DNA of 64,000 bases from Euryodendron excelsum. Lineage: Eukaryota > Streptophyta > Magnoliopsida > Ericales > Pentaphylacaceae. Under the pieces are notes generated by a model, which saw only the letters and a program-made list of their open reading frames with translations, was not told the DNA's origin and made no database searches. Positions 23,855 to 35,029 of this stretch are shown in pieces. The stretch is taken from contig CM065378.1 in assembly GCA_033060915.1 (NCBI GenBank), positions 30,358,001 to 30,422,000 on the forward strand. Direction: 5' to 3'. Position 1 is the stretch's first letter. Each line of letters begins with the position of its first letter. Position numbers and translations under genes: made by a program.

Positions 23855-26800
23855 TCAATCAACTATTCCACATGACAAGCATCGGAAAAATGGTGGGACA
23901 AATGAATTTTGTATAACGTAGATGCACCAAGAGAAAAGAATAATTACTGTACCTTTTGAGCATACTGGAATTGTCTGCTGTGAAATATACCAATGCTGCC
24001 CTCTGCCCTCCTCCCACGGCGACCCCAGACCAGCGGATTCCCAAAACTCCAAAGTTTGGAGTTTGGGTAGGCCTTCAATGCTATCTGGAAGTGATTCAAC
24101 CTTTGGGCAAGCTCTAATCCTCAATGATTGAAGAGACGTAAGGTTTCCCAACCATTCAGGCAGTGATGTGAGCTCTGGGTAGTCATAGATATCCAGAGAT
24201 TGCAGTGCAGGGACATGCTGCAATGGCTCGGGCAAAGTCTTCATCTTTGCAGAAGTAGGAGGATCATCCGGACTCCAGCATGTGGGTCTACCGTGAAGAA
24301 TCAGGTGGCGAAGGGAATCAAGATGTTTGATGCTCTCCGGCAGAGCAACCAGCTTGGGGCAACCCTGAACATCCAATTTCTCTAAGGCAGTGAGGTGTCC
24401 CAGACCCTCAGACAAAGATCTCAAATTGTTGCAGTGATTAATCTCCAGATGTCGGAGAGACTTCAGACTTGGAAGCCCATGCTCCGGCAAGGACTTAAGC
24501 TCGTGACAAGCGTTGATACGCAGTGACTTCAAAGATACAAGGCTTTCCAGGTTCGTAGGCAGCACTTTAAGTTTTCTAAACCTTTCAATTTCTGCAGATT
24601 CAAGAGCAGTTAGGTTCTGAAACATCTCTTCTGGAAAAGCAATCACCTCATCGTTGTCAGAAATACAAAGGGAGGTGAGACGATGAAGATTTGAGATTGA
24701 ACCCATTACCACGCCACTGCAACGCCGGACCACCAGCTTTTCCGGCGATGAAAGATGCGGCAGGGTCAATTTAGGACAATCCATGGTGATCTCGTGAAGG
24801 CGAGGGAGTAGCTCTCTTCCTTCCTCCCTTGACAAACCTTTCAAACTCGGCAACCCATGAAGATAGAGTTCTTCCAAAGACGGGAACCCTCTATATGGGC
24901 CTCCTCCGCCGGGGAAGACATTGTCCAGGTACTCCACATAATCCATACTGGTAATCTGAAGGCGTTGCAGGCAAGGCAACTGCCCAAACGCTGGAAGTAG
25001 TGAACAGTTTCTGCAGTTAGATAGCACAATGGCCATTACATTTTGAAGAACTGAAAACCTCATCCAATGTGGAAACTTAGCACCTCTGTAATTGTCAATG
25101 TGCAATTCTTCCACATTTGGGTGAGGTTCCAAAGCTTCAAGTATTTCTTCAACGTTGGCTTGCAATTCTGATTCACTGTTATCTTCCCAGGAGAACTGCA
25201 CGATCCGTAGGTTCGGTTTTCCAACCAAATTGGCTTTTTCGGCTTCCGTTGAATTTCTCACTCTCTCCAGGTGTTTGATATGCAGAGTTCCTCCAATGTC
25301 TAAGCTTTGCAATTCAGCTAACCGACGATCATTGCCCTTACCCACGGCAAATAAACTCAATGTTTTCAGGAGACTTAACTGCCCAAGGTTTCTAGGCATG
25401 TGATCAATTTTCCCACAACCCTTCAAATAAAGGTGTCGGAGGTCTCTTAGCTGCTTCATGTCGCTGGGCAACTTCCAAAGCTCACGACAGCCATTTAAGT
25501 TCAAGTTTTCTAAATTGCGGAGGCTACAAATCGAGTTTGGGAGTGTGCGAATGAGAGTAAGAGAAAGGTTTAGGTACCTCAGATGTTTTGAACTGCCAAT
25601 TGAAGATGACAACTGCAGCATTCTGGCGCCCCTCGCATCAAACACTCGCAGCGAACCAAAATTGGTGAATTCACAAGAAAACTCAGTCGAATCATTTGCG
25701 AGGGTGGTGGATGGTTGTCTGTATTGTTGAAGAATTGTACGCAAGGATTGGACTTTGTGCAATGCTTTAGGAAAGGCACCCGACCGCATACAGTCAGCAA
25801 CCAACGTAACATGGCGAATTGTTTGCCTTGGTATAGTACTTGAGCTTTCGGCCTCCATCATATGACATTCGTCTTCCATAACAGATTGGGCAAGATCGTG
25901 CATAAGATCATGCATTTTGAAAGTAATGTTGCCGGATTCATCTTTGCCCACATCTTGGAAAAAAGTTCTCCAATACAACTCATTCCATATCCCATTTCCA
26001 ATATCTTCTGCATCCAATCTTCCTTTAGATGAAATATAGCTGTTAGCCATCCAAAGATGAATTAGATGTTCCTTCTCAATTTCAAAACCCTTTGGAAAAA
26101 CAGCACAATAGGCAAAACATCGCCTCAATCCCAAGGGAAGATTAAAGTAACTTAATCTTAGGACAGGCAATATGGAATTTTCATCCTGTGGTAAGTCCCA
26201 AACTTCACTTTCTTTAATGAAAAGCCACTTCTTTTCCTCACCTTCGAAGCGCAATAGCCCTCCGAGGGCCTTTGCAGCTAAAGGTACACCACCACACTTC
26301 TTCACTATCTCCTTCCCAATGGCCGCAAGGTTTGGATGTTCTTCATTTCCACGTCCAAATGCACGCTGCTTGAACAACAACCAGCAATCATCTTCCGATA
26401 AAAATGACAAGTAATGAGGTGGTACTGTTCCCATAACTGATGCAACCTTTTCAATACGAGTAGTAGTGATAATGGAAGCACCTTTGGATCCACATGCTAG
26501 TCCATACTTCAACCTATCCCACTTCTCTTGATCTTCGTTCCACACATCGTCTAGTACAATCAAGTATCTTTTCCCGTCGAGCACGTCTCGAAGGGCTTTC
26601 TGCAGGGTTTCTAAGTTTGAGGCTTCAGAAACTCTTCCAGTTGTAGATTCTATTGTTGCTTTGATCACCCTTTTCACGTCAAAATCCTCAGAAACATAGA
26701 CCCAAATTCTAGGCTCAAAGTGAGATTTCACCCTCTTGTCATGGAAGGCCATTTGAGCGAGTGTTGTCTTTCCAAGCCCCCCCATCCCAAGTATGGGATA

Positions 26801-27373
26801 AATAGAAACATCCTTGCAGTCATGCACTTGCTCCACCAAAACTTTGACAATCTTTTCTTTGTCTTCATCTCTTCCGTACAGCTCTGGCTGAGTTAAAACG
26901 GAGCTGGTTTCGCGTCTTTCAGTAAGTTCAACTCGCTTCTCCACAACAGCCTCACTTAAATGAAACTTGATTCGCTCTTCAGCAATTGCATTTAAGTTCT
27001 TTATGATCTCTTTCATCCTATTCCCGAGCTTATGACGAAACACAACATTATCAGCATGAGTTAACAAAGAAGTGCTTACCTTCTTCAAAAGATTAGAACT
27101 TTCGCCTTCAGATTCACCTCGGAGGGCTTCAGTCGCGCACTCATCCAAGATGTCATCTACCTCGTAGGTTGCATCTTTGAGCTTTCGCAACCAGTCTTGT
27201 ATTGCTTTGTCTTGTAGTTGCTTTTGCTCTGCATCTTCGAGGACTGCCCGGATTGTGGAGAGAATGCTTGAAAGCTTTTTCATCTCCTTGTCGACCCCCA
27301 AAAGCAAACCCATCTCCTTTTTGATCATGGAGTTCAGATTTTCAAACACAACTGGAAGAAGTGATAGAGCCAT
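23855..27373 (-). CDS. CNL1: CC-NB-ARC-LRR disease-resistance protein, RGA type
   Basis: A 1,172-residue frame, probably a cytoplasmic or membrane-associated immune receptor that recognises pathogen effectors and triggers defence. Start chosen at ATG 27373 (ACCATGG context, MALSLLPVVF); the codon two upstream is GTG. The coiled-coil Rx-type N domain (1-170) has YEVDDILDE at about 70-78. The NB-ARC domain shows P-loop GMGGLGKTT (196-204), kinase-2 LIVLDDVW (271-278, with the Trp typical of non-TIR proteins), TTTR (303-306), GGVPLA (361-366), CFAYCAVFPK (419-428) and MHD (487-489). About 20 leucine-rich repeats follow (560-1110). All nucleotide-binding motifs are intact. The last 50 residues (after about QTIPVCSK) look like intron read-through: a GTACAGT donor lies at 23951, at the same place as a donor-like site in CNL2. 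The true C-terminus may differ. Confidence 0.95.
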   Translation of the reverse strand: MALSLLPVVFENLNSMIKKEMGLLLGVDKEMKKLSSILSTIRAVLEDAEQKQLQDKAIQDWLRKLKDATYEVDDILDECATEALRGESEGESSNLLKKVSTSLLTHADNVVFRHKLGNRMKEIIKNLNAIAEERIKFHLSEAVVEKRVELTERRETSSVLTQPELYGRDEDKEKIVKVLVEQVHDCKDVSIYPILGMGGLGKTTLAQMAFHDKRVKSHFEPRIWVYVSEDFDVKRVIKATIESTTGRVSEASNLETLQKALRDVLDGKRYLIVLDDVWNEDQEKWDRLKYGLACGSKGASIITTTRIEKVASVMGTVPPHYLSFLSEDDCWLLFKQRAFGRGNEEHPNLAAIGKEIVKKCGGVPLAAKALGGLLRFEGEEKKWLFIKESEVWDLPQDENSILPVLRLSYFNLPLGLRRCFAYCAVFPKGFEIEKEHLIHLWMANSYISSKGRLDAEDIGNGIWNELYWRTFFQDVGKDESGNITFKMHDLMHDLAQSVMEDECHMMEAESSSTIPRQTIRHVTLVADCMRSGAFPKALHKVQSLRTILQQYRQPSTTLANDSTEFSCEFTNFGSLRVFDARGARMLQLSSSIGSSKHLRYLNLSLTLIRTLPNSICSLRNLENLNLNGCRELWKLPSDMKQLRDLRHLYLKGCGKIDHMPRNLGQLSLLKTLSLFAVGKGNDRRLAELQSLDIGGTLHIKHLERVRNSTEAEKANLVGKPNLRIVQFSWEDNSESELQANVEEILEALEPHPNVEELHIDNYRGAKFPHWMRFSVLQNVMAIVLSNCRNCSLLPAFGQLPCLQRLQITSMDYVEYLDNVFPGGGGPYRGFPSLEELYLHGLPSLKGLSREEGRELLPRLHEITMDCPKLTLPHLSSPEKLVVRRCSGVVMGSISNLHRLTSLCISDNDEVIAFPEEMFQNLTALESAEIERFRKLKVLPTNLESLVSLKSLRINACHELKSLPEHGLPSLKSLRHLEINHCNNLRSLSEGLGHLTALEKLDVQGCPKLVALPESIKHLDSLRHLILHGRPTCWSPDDPPTSAKMKTLPEPLQHVPALQSLDIYDYPELTSLPEWLGNLTSLQSLRIRACPKVESLPDSIEGLPKLQTLEFWESAGLGSPWEEGRGQHWYISQQTIPVCSKGTVIILFSWCIYVIQNSFVPPFFRCLSCGIVD

Positions 27374-27760
27374 GGTCACTTGCTATCTGGATTCAATGGA
27401 AGCTCAAGATTGCATATGCTTTTTAACAATGACCGACTGTGATTTATGAGTAATTGTGCTAAGCACTGGAAATTAAACTTACTATTCTATAAAGCATACT
27501 TTGAAAAATGATTCATCATCTGCCTAGAATCTTCTTTTTTCAGTTGTGTCCCTACTAATTACATTATTGCTCGACTTGTGAGGACGACTGAGAAAGTTGA
27601 AGGAAACAAGGGTATAAGTAATTGACGGGTGCACTAACCAAATCCCTTGGCATTTTCATGGAAGTTTTAAGGAAACTACATATGCTTTATTATCTAGCTT
27701 TGTATTTGACTTGACGCAAGGACCAATGTTCTTCTACTGTCCAGAAATAAGATTATGATA
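27374..27760 (-). promoter_or_regulatory. CNL1 5' flank, proximal copy of a duplicated upstream unit
   Basis: From about 27405 to 27760 this segment matches 28525-28880 (for example CATCATCTGCCTAGAATCTT, GACTTGTGAGGACGACTGAG and TTCTTCTACTGTCCAGAAAT). It contains a double TTGAC (TTGACTTGACG, 27707-27717), the core of WRKY-binding W boxes, plus a TTGACGGGT-type element near 27622. W boxes are common in plant defence-gene promoters; function here is inference. Confidence 0.6.
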
Positions 27761-28364
27761 AACAAAAACAAAAACAAAAACAAAAATTAAGAGAAGAAAA
27801 GGTGAGAAACTTCCTAATAGATGAGCTTATACCTGTAGTTAGTCAAAACGAGAAGCGAAAACTTGAAACGACACAGGAAACAAAAATAAAAAAGCGTGAA
27901 ATATGACTTAAAATTATTATGAAAAATGAGAAGGGTTAGGTAATAATAAAATTAAATATAATATCTATACCAAAATTTATTAAGAATGTTAAAATAAGCA
28001 ATATAAAGTATTAAAATGCTTTTATGATAAAATAAAACAATAAAATTACATAATACTTTTAGAAAGTTATTAAAATAACTATACATTATTGTTAAAAAAA
28101 AAACATAAGATTTAAGAGCATAAGTAATTATATAATTGTGAAAAAAATTTTTTAACAATTTTTAATAATTTTAATAAATTTTATAAATTATGTTAGAGTT
28201 TCAAAAAAATCTCAAAAATATTTCGTAAGAGTTTCTCTTACAATTAAAGAGTTCCACTGTGGTTATAATCCGACATTTCTTGCTTTGCTTTGTCTACCCA
28301 TTCTTCCACTTTCCTCAATTATATAACCTTTTTCTTTTCCCTTTTTTAAAGAAGAAAAAGTGAG
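27761..28364. other. AT-rich spacer between duplicated upstream units
   Basis: Very A/T-rich sequence, including a (CAAAAA)n-like patch near 27760-27785. No gene recognised. Confidence 0.5.
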
Positions 28365-28485
28365 TGGGTGTCATTCATTTGTACTCATAGTCCGTCTCTA
28401 TCCATTGGTATCCTATGCGCTCTATGTTAGCCCCATCAGTGACAAAGGTAGGATTGTCTTTTGAATAACCTCATATAATCATAAA
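28365..28485. repeat. Distal segment of the CNL1 upstream unit, copy 1
   Basis: Shares TCATAGTCCGTCTCTATCCA, the CTATG-GCTCTATGTT region and CAGTGACAAAGGTAGGATTG with 29385-29545 and, more weakly, with 43715-43800 upstream of CNL2. It belongs to the duplicated upstream unit of the CNL genes. Confidence 0.7.
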
Positions 28486-28524
28486 ATATATATATATATA
28501 TATATACTTTCTCATAAACATAAT

Positions 28525-28880
28525 GTAATATGCTTGCAAACAATGACCTACTGTGATCTATGAGTAATTGTGCTAAGCACTGAAAGCTAAATTTACTGTA
28601 CTAAAAAGAAGACTATGGGGAATGTTTCATCATCTGCCTAGAATCTTCTTCTTTTTTTTTTTTTCAATTCTGTCCCTACTAATTAAATTATTGCTTGACT
28701 TGTGAGGACGACTGAGAAAGTTAATGGAAACAATGGTACAATTATTTGACGGGTCCACTAACCAAATCCCCTGCGTTTTCATGGAAGTTTTGAGGAAACA
28801 CATATGCTTTATTATGTAGCTTTCTATTTGACTTGACGCAAGAACCAATGTTCTTCTACTGTCCAGAAATAACATAATGA
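28525..28880 (-). repeat. Second copy of the CNL1 upstream unit
   Basis: Matches 27405-27760 over its whole length with small differences, including the same double TTGAC (28828-28837) and the TTCTTCTACTGTCCAGAAAT end. Offset between copies is about 1.12 kb, indicating a tandem duplication of upstream sequence without the coding region. Confidence 0.85.
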
Positions 28881-29384
28881 TTAAAAAAAATAAAAAAAAA
28901 TGAGAGAAAAAAATAAAATCCACAACGAGTGGGTAGAATTTAGATCACTCCGCCTTGATTATTTGTAAAATATATTAATCACCTCTATTATATATTAATA
29001 ATATATAATACCCTTTATTTATATATGTAAATGTTAGAGTTTTGATATTATTTTATATATTTTGGGATTAGTTTTCTTTTTTTCTCATTTTTATATTGTA
29101 TTTATGCTTCTATAACTTGTCTTATTTTTAATTTTGAAGAACTTTTTTTATTTTTAAGTTTTTATGCGTGTTTAATCCAAACCGGATCAGTTTAAGTGGG
29201 ACAAAAGTGGGTTGAAAAAGTTCAACCCATCACAGGCTTGGGGCAAAATATGGGTTAAAAATTTTCTATTAAGGATGAGGTAAAACTTAGCCTAACTCAT
29301 TTCAAATCGGTCTTGCTGCCATCCCTCTCTTCCATTTACCTCAAATATTTAGTCTTTTGCTTTTTAAAGTTGAAGAAGAAAAAG
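28881..29384. other. AT-rich intergenic
   Basis: Contains a fragment with GGGTT-rich words (29180-29310) resembling the small elements at 34072 and 35030. No gene seen. Confidence 0.4.
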
Positions 29385-29545
29385 TGAAGTCAGTGTCATT
29401 TTACTCACAGTCCGTCTCTGTCCATTGATATCCTATGCACTCTAAGTTGGCCCTATCAATTGATATCCTATGCACTCTAAGTTGGCCCTATCAGTGACAA
29501 AGATAGGATTGCCTTTTAGTAACGTCATATAATCATAAATTTTTT
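29385..29545. repeat. Distal upstream segment copy 2 with internal 35-bp duplication
   Basis: Matches 28365-28485. Within it a 35-bp block starting TTGATATCCTATGCACTCTA occurs twice in tandem (from about 29425 and 29460) with no differences seen, indicating a recent local slippage duplication. Confidence 0.85.
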
Positions 29546-30936
29546 ATAATTTACCATAAAAATAATGTAGTTAAATGAGTATATTTTATTTTAAAAGAGA
29601 ACACTTGTTACAGTGGTTCTTGCTCTATAAAAAAATGCCACTGTCATGTAATTTTAATATTTTCTTGAAGAATTAACATTTTTCTGGTCATTTAGTTCAT
29701 TTGCTTGCACGGCAGAGTCCGAAGTTTTCATTGGGGGCTGAATTGAAACCATTGATTACAGTTCCCAAATAAAAACTTATACAAGTAACTACAATTTTAC
29801 AGTATGTTGAGCAATTACCCTAAAATTTCACCGAACATTCTCATGTGTATATATGTACTAGTGGTTTGGCACGAACCACATTTTTTACAAATGCACACAC
29901 ACACACAAGAAAAAAAAGTATAATTTGAAAAAAAAAAAGAAATAAGTCATGAATTTCTAGTTTTGCTAAACTCTTGTCCAAGAAGGGGGGAAAAAAAAAA
30001 ACTGGACAAGGTTAGGTGAAGAAAGAGGACATCACTTTAAAATTCCAATTTGCATAAATAAAAAAAATTCCTGTTCTCAGCACTTAGCTTTTCAGTTGAG
30101 GAAGATACAATCTAGCATATAAATACAGACTGAACTGTTAACACTAGCTGCAATACATTCCAAATGAATATTTTCAAAAACCAGACGGCTACCTAGAATT
30201 CTCGAAAACTAATGAAGAGCTCATATTTACATGCAGCTCATATTTACCTGCCAATTTGGATAGCAAGAGAATGGCCATAATTCCGGAGGTTCTTGCAAAC
30301 TGACTTGAGAACAATGGGTTGGCCCTCATACATGTGAAGCTATCATTAAATATTGCCATACCATCATATAATATCGAAGTAGGAAGACTATTCCTAGAGT
30401 TGCCAGCACCTCGGTTTCAATCACAATTCCCGTTGCCATTAAAATTACTACTTGACAAAATAGTTGGACTATGGTTGTTAAGAATGATGGTTAATTATAC
30501 TTAGAACTTATGTACTTTACTAAAAATTTTATTTTAATCTCTCTATTTATAATTATAACAATTAATTCCTACGCTGTTGATCAAATAGCAATTTCAACTC
30601 TATGTGACTTGTCGTTGGTTCCATGGACGGAATGTAATCATGTGACCGTCCACAGTTCATTTTTAAGGGCCTAAATATAATTTATCATTTAAAGCGACAT
30701 AATACATTTTTACCCTATGTAAGGTGGTGGTTTTTATTTTTAAAAAATTCTTCATCAATTTCTAGATTCAGAGTTTTCGGCTCGATTTAATAAAAATACC
30801 TTGGGTGAAAATTGGAATGTGACAAATGCTAAAATAAGTTGATTGTTGAGTGGGTTTGGCGTTTTGGAATTCAATTCATAATAATTATTTGAATGCTGAA
30901 TGCTTGTGGATCGAGTACTTTTTTTCCTTTTTCTTT
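29546..30936. other. Intergenic
   Basis: A/T-rich, with a short (CA)n tract near 29894. A 61-codon open frame at 30319-30504 has no recognisable domain or codon character. Nothing else supported. Confidence 0.45.
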
Positions 30937-30937
30937 C

Positions 30938-31275
30938 TTTTTTTTTTTTTTTTTGGTTGTAGAAGGCGTATAATACAACCAAAAGACTACCAGTAGCAAT
31001 AGAATTCGATAAAAGATAGTGAGCTACTGAGTTCGAATGACATTTGCACCACGAAAAAGTATATAACTAAGAGGATCTCCAAAAGTTGAGATATCCTCCA
31101 AGATAGCTTTAACTTCTACTGGGCAGAACAGTTTAAATATATATATATATATATATGCTACTGAGTTCGAATGACACTTGCACCACGAAAAAGTATGCAA
31201 CAAAGAGGATCTCCAAAAACTGAGATATCCTCTAAGATAGCTTTAACTTCCACGCGGCAGAATACTTTATATATA
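30938..31275 (-). mobile_element. 3' end of a LINE-like element with poly(A), internally duplicated
   Basis: On the minus strand, sequence encoding fragments such as VKAILEDISTFG and HSNSVAHYLL resembles the C-terminal RNase H-like domain of plant LINEs (N-x-VAH motif), split between frames. It ends in an A-run (complement of the T-run 30938-30954), as expected for a LINE 3' end. The stretch 31016-31136 is repeated at 31158-31275, the two copies separated and followed by (TA)n tracts. Identification is tentative. Confidence 0.4.
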
Positions 31276-31451
31276 TATATATATATATACATATATATAT
31301 TTTAAAACTAATAAAATGAATTAAATAATTGAACAAGTTGAATAGTTATCTAACCAATTATTCTTATAACGTGATATTTTAGAAGTATCAAAATATTTAA
31401 AATATCATGTAAGAGAGAGGTAAAATATAGTAGCAAACACAATTTATATAT

Positions 31452-32029
31452 TGGTGATGAGGATTTCCCGACCAAACTGAGAGCGGCGCCCAGTGCACCC
31501 GTTCGTTCCATGGTCGGGCCCTCCTCCCGATCGTCCTCGCCTCCCAGAGCCGAGTGGATGCTCACAACTGTTCGTTGATCGGTTCGACGCCCGACCGAGC
31601 CAGTGGAGCTCACTCCTGACATCGGCCGCCCTGGCACGCATCAGGGGTGTGGGCGTGTACTTGCAACCAACCCCTACTCCCCTGACACCGTTTTGACACA
31701 CGCCATTTTGGAGTGTGGGGATAGTCCATTCAAGTATTCTGACACCATTCTGATCCCCCACCCGGAGGCCACCACGTGGAGAGACCACCCACCTCCACCA
31801 TGGAAACATACAAGGGCAAAAACTTCAGCCCCTGGAGAGGTACGCATACACACAACCCTGAATCTCTCTCTCTCTCCAACGCTGGAATCCTTTTGAATCT
31901 AACTTGAACACTGGAGGGCCATTGGCTTCCATCACACCGGTGGGTTTTAGTGCAAGAGATCATCTGCCGACTAAAGTGCAGTTCATCCCGGACTTGGGGG
32001 CAAGCCAACACGAAATAACTGCATCATCA
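31452..32029 (+). mobile_element. Solo LTR, 578 bp, gypsy-like, flanked by TATAT
   Basis: GC-rich relative to its surroundings, begins TGGTGATGAGG and ends GCATCATCA. The 5-bp direct repeat TATAT lies on both sides (31447-31451 and 32030-32034), although in AT-rich DNA this could be chance. The 3' portion (GGAATCCTTTTGAATC followed by ACACTGGAGGGCC) resembles the 3' part of Tat/Retand-type gypsy LTRs. It has no coding capacity; short open frames crossing it are artefacts of its GC content. Confidence 0.7.
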
Positions 32030-33445
32030 TATATACTGAAAATTATCATTTATCTATACTATTATAAAAAGGAAACACTGAAAATTTAGTGAAACCTGCT
32101 TACTGAAGCCTGTCACAAATGATAGAATGATAATTTAATCTAACTCAACTAACTTTGAGAGCATAAACTTAGTCGGGTAAGTGGGAGTCGTGGGTGCACA
32201 CATTATATGTGCCACCACCTCTTGCTGAAACCTGCTACAAAAGACAGAATGATAATTTAATTTAACTCAGCTAATTATAAACTAATGCCTCTAATTGGTG
32301 AAGACTTAGCATTGAAGTCTGTCACAATTGGCCTTCCAAAAGTGTGCACAAATTTTTTGACTAGAGTAGGCCTAAGCACTATTTCAAACTATTGAGGTGA
32401 TTTCGAGCATAATTATCATAATCGGACCTCATCGGCCGATTAAACCAGTTCAGTCAAAAATCAAAGCGTTTGGCAATTCGATTCAAACAAGTGTACCGAT
32501 TCAACAATAAATCGGGCACGTGAGCCTTCGAAGCTGCAATAGTAACTTTTCAACATACCGGGCCATGAAAAGTTCAAAATGTGAGGCTTAGGAGGGTGGA
32601 AAATTTTGAAAAGTTCAAAATTTGAGGTGGAAACCAACACGCATAACCACTGTTCCATCTACTAGATTATGTATATTTTCTTTCACTTTAATTATATAAC
32701 TCAATAATGTTGTGAATAAACAAAACATATAGAAATTTATAGCAATAGTTGAACTGGTGGAACCATCCGTTGAACGAATGAGCCGTGTCTTCACTAGTTT
32801 GATGTTTGGTACGATTCTGATACTTATGATTTTCAAATAGTGGATGACTGGAGAAAAACTACCGTAGTAGACGAGCGGATGACATTAGTATATTTGTTAG
32901 CGTGTAATAATATGTACATAGTGTGTACCACCTTTTAATACTATTATAAAGCAAACACCTGAATTTGGTGAAGCTAATGCCTATCATGATTGTGAGGTCA
33001 GTGAATTATTGGAGTTGAGTTAGTGGAGTTAAGGAGCCTGTCATAATTGTTGGGTCAATGGAATAGCGGGGTTGGGTAATAATTGCGCAATCAATGGATT
33101 AATGGGGTTAGAGAAGTGTATATATATATATATATATATCCAAGTCGATCTCCATAACTTGGCGATATTTTAGACAGTAAAACTATTTGTTCTTCTTTCA
33201 AGCTTCCTTCCTCACTAACATTTATGTGCTTTTACATGTTATGATGCAGCAACCTAGAATAACTAACTTCAAAAATTAAGATGTACAGTTATTGGGCACA
33301 TGAAACTCTATATCAAATGCATGATTACTGCAGCAAATTGCCCAATCCAATCATTTACAGTTTGGCAAAAAAATTACATAAGTTAACCTCAAAGAAATAA
33401 CAACTAAAACAAAGCTTAAAAAGCGTAAAGACAATTTAGGCACTA
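32030..33445. other. Intergenic with Helitron-like start and (TA)n
   Basis: TCTATACTATTATAAAAAGG at 32053 has the form of a Helitron 5' end, and a related block (ACTATTATAAAGCAAACACC) recurs at about 32940. No Helitron 3' hairpin was found. A (TA)n tract lies at 33118-33140. No gene seen. Confidence 0.4.
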
Positions 33446-33640
33446 AGGGCTCGTTTGGTAAGGATTTTCGCCTAACTTTTTTTAGCCTATAAGTAAAAAA
33501 AATCAGATTTTTTTGGTTTTTTTTATACTTTTTTTTAACTTATCTTCAGCTTATAAAAGCAAAAAAATTAAAAAAAATTCTAATTTTTGGGATACAAGCC
33601 AAAAAAGTAAAATAAAAAAAATTGTACCCAATCGACCTTA
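33446..33640. mobile_element. Possible hAT-type MITE remnant
   Basis: GGGCTCGTTTGGTAAGG at 33448 is a start often seen in plant hAT MITEs, and the right side (GTACCCAATCGACC near 33625) is a weak inverted match. The interior is A/T-rich and partly palindromic. Ends and target duplication were not established. Confidence 0.35.
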
Positions 33641-34071
33641 AGTTATTAATAATTAGGTCCATGCCAGACATACTTTTACAATTTGGTGCAAAGGATAAAC
33701 AGAAGTTGCTTTGGCCTGCCAGATCCAATTTTATGAGTTGGAGTGTCGTCATTATTTCTTTCCTCTCTCAAATTCCAAACAGGTTGTTAGGTGATGCCGT
33801 GTGTATATTTTTTTAGAGAGAATATTTTTTAAAAAATTATAAGCATTATAATAGTAAAGGGTTGAATTTTGAAAGTTAAAATTCATATAAAACAAAGTCT
33901 TATGTGTGACAATTTGAATGATACGGTGTGACAATTACTCTGGATAATTACTCATCAAGCAAGTGGATTTAAGTAATCTATTCGTAGAGCGGGTGCAGTA
34001 CAAAAGCAGAGCACGCATTTATCAAGTAATAAATATATATGAAACTCGTTCATTTATGTCTGGTGTAAGAG

Positions 34072-34427
34072 TGAACATTGGGCGGGTTGAGCTCGGGCCG
34101 GGCCTACACAAATTTTTTTTACATCGGGCCAAAAACTAAATCCCAAGCCAACTCAATTAAAAAAATTGCATTATCAAGCCTACCCATTTAGCATAAAATT
34201 TGTTTAATATATAATGTTTTTCTCTATGAATAATATTGAATAGTATAAAATTTAATTTCATATACATATATATAATATTAAAAATATAGAAATATACTAT
34301 TATATATATATTTCTAACCGGGCCAGGCTTCAAAATTAAATCTCAAGCCCGTCTATTAAACTAATTAGGCCCAAAAAAATTTCTAAACTCTATAATTTAT
34401 AGGCGGACCTATGACCACCTCTAGTCT
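34072..34427. mobile_element. Small non-autonomous element, copy 1
   Basis: Begins AGAGTGAACATTGGGCGGG and ends GGACCTATGACCACCTCT. The complement of the end (AGAGGTGGTCATAGG) is an imperfect inverted repeat of the start. Flanks GTCTGGTGTA and GTCTAGTAG look like a decayed 8-bp duplication, as in hAT elements. The order of conserved words is shared with 35030-35385. Confidence 0.5.
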
Positions 34428-35029
34428 AGTAGATAAAAAAGTTAGTGAGAAAATAGTTTATGTAAAACATTTTCTTAATGTAATATAAATTATTTATATT
34501 ATTTTTTGTAAAACAGATAAAAATACTTTATATGAATTAATAAAATATTATTGCTATTAGTCATTGAGATATTAAATGCTAAAAACATATTAAATTAACG
34601 AGTTGCTTGTCTTGATTATTTTGGTTTCTCATTGGTTGGGTTGTAATATTTTTTCATTCGGTTGGTGTTCAAATATTTAAATTTTGAAGCTTTTTACTGT
34701 GAAATGAATTTAGTGCAGTACAATCTTTTAGTCGTTAGAGTTTAGTCCAAGGCATATGGCCCCACTTGATAAGAAAGGCATAACCAGAAATCGAATTTGT
34801 GCCACCCAATGAATTCGCAGAGTTCAAATGCTCCACAAACTTCAACCGGCGAATTTCGTGCTAATTCGGCTTGAATTTGCAAAAGCCCCGATCCATGGGC
34901 CACAGAGCGTTGCCCTCTTAGGCAAACTTTGTTACTTAGGGGTTGGATAGCATTATCTTTCTTTCTTTCTTTCCTTTTTTTTTTTTTTTTTGTCTCTTTA
35001 CCATTTTGTTGATCATGGTACTTGGACTA
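34428..35029. other. Intergenic
   Basis: A/T-rich spacer with a (CTTT)n patch near 34957-34975. No gene recognised. Confidence 0.5.

Noticed and set aside
25155..26414. Plus frames opposite CNL1
   Set aside because: Antisense shadows of the CNL1 coding sequence.
27373..27379. Upstream GTG as the start of CNL1
   Set aside because: A plant gene is expected to use the ATG two codons downstream, which has a strong ACCATGG context shared with CNL2.
31350..32011. Multiple long frames on both strands in a GC-rich island
   Set aside because: The island is a solo LTR; the frames are compositional artefacts.
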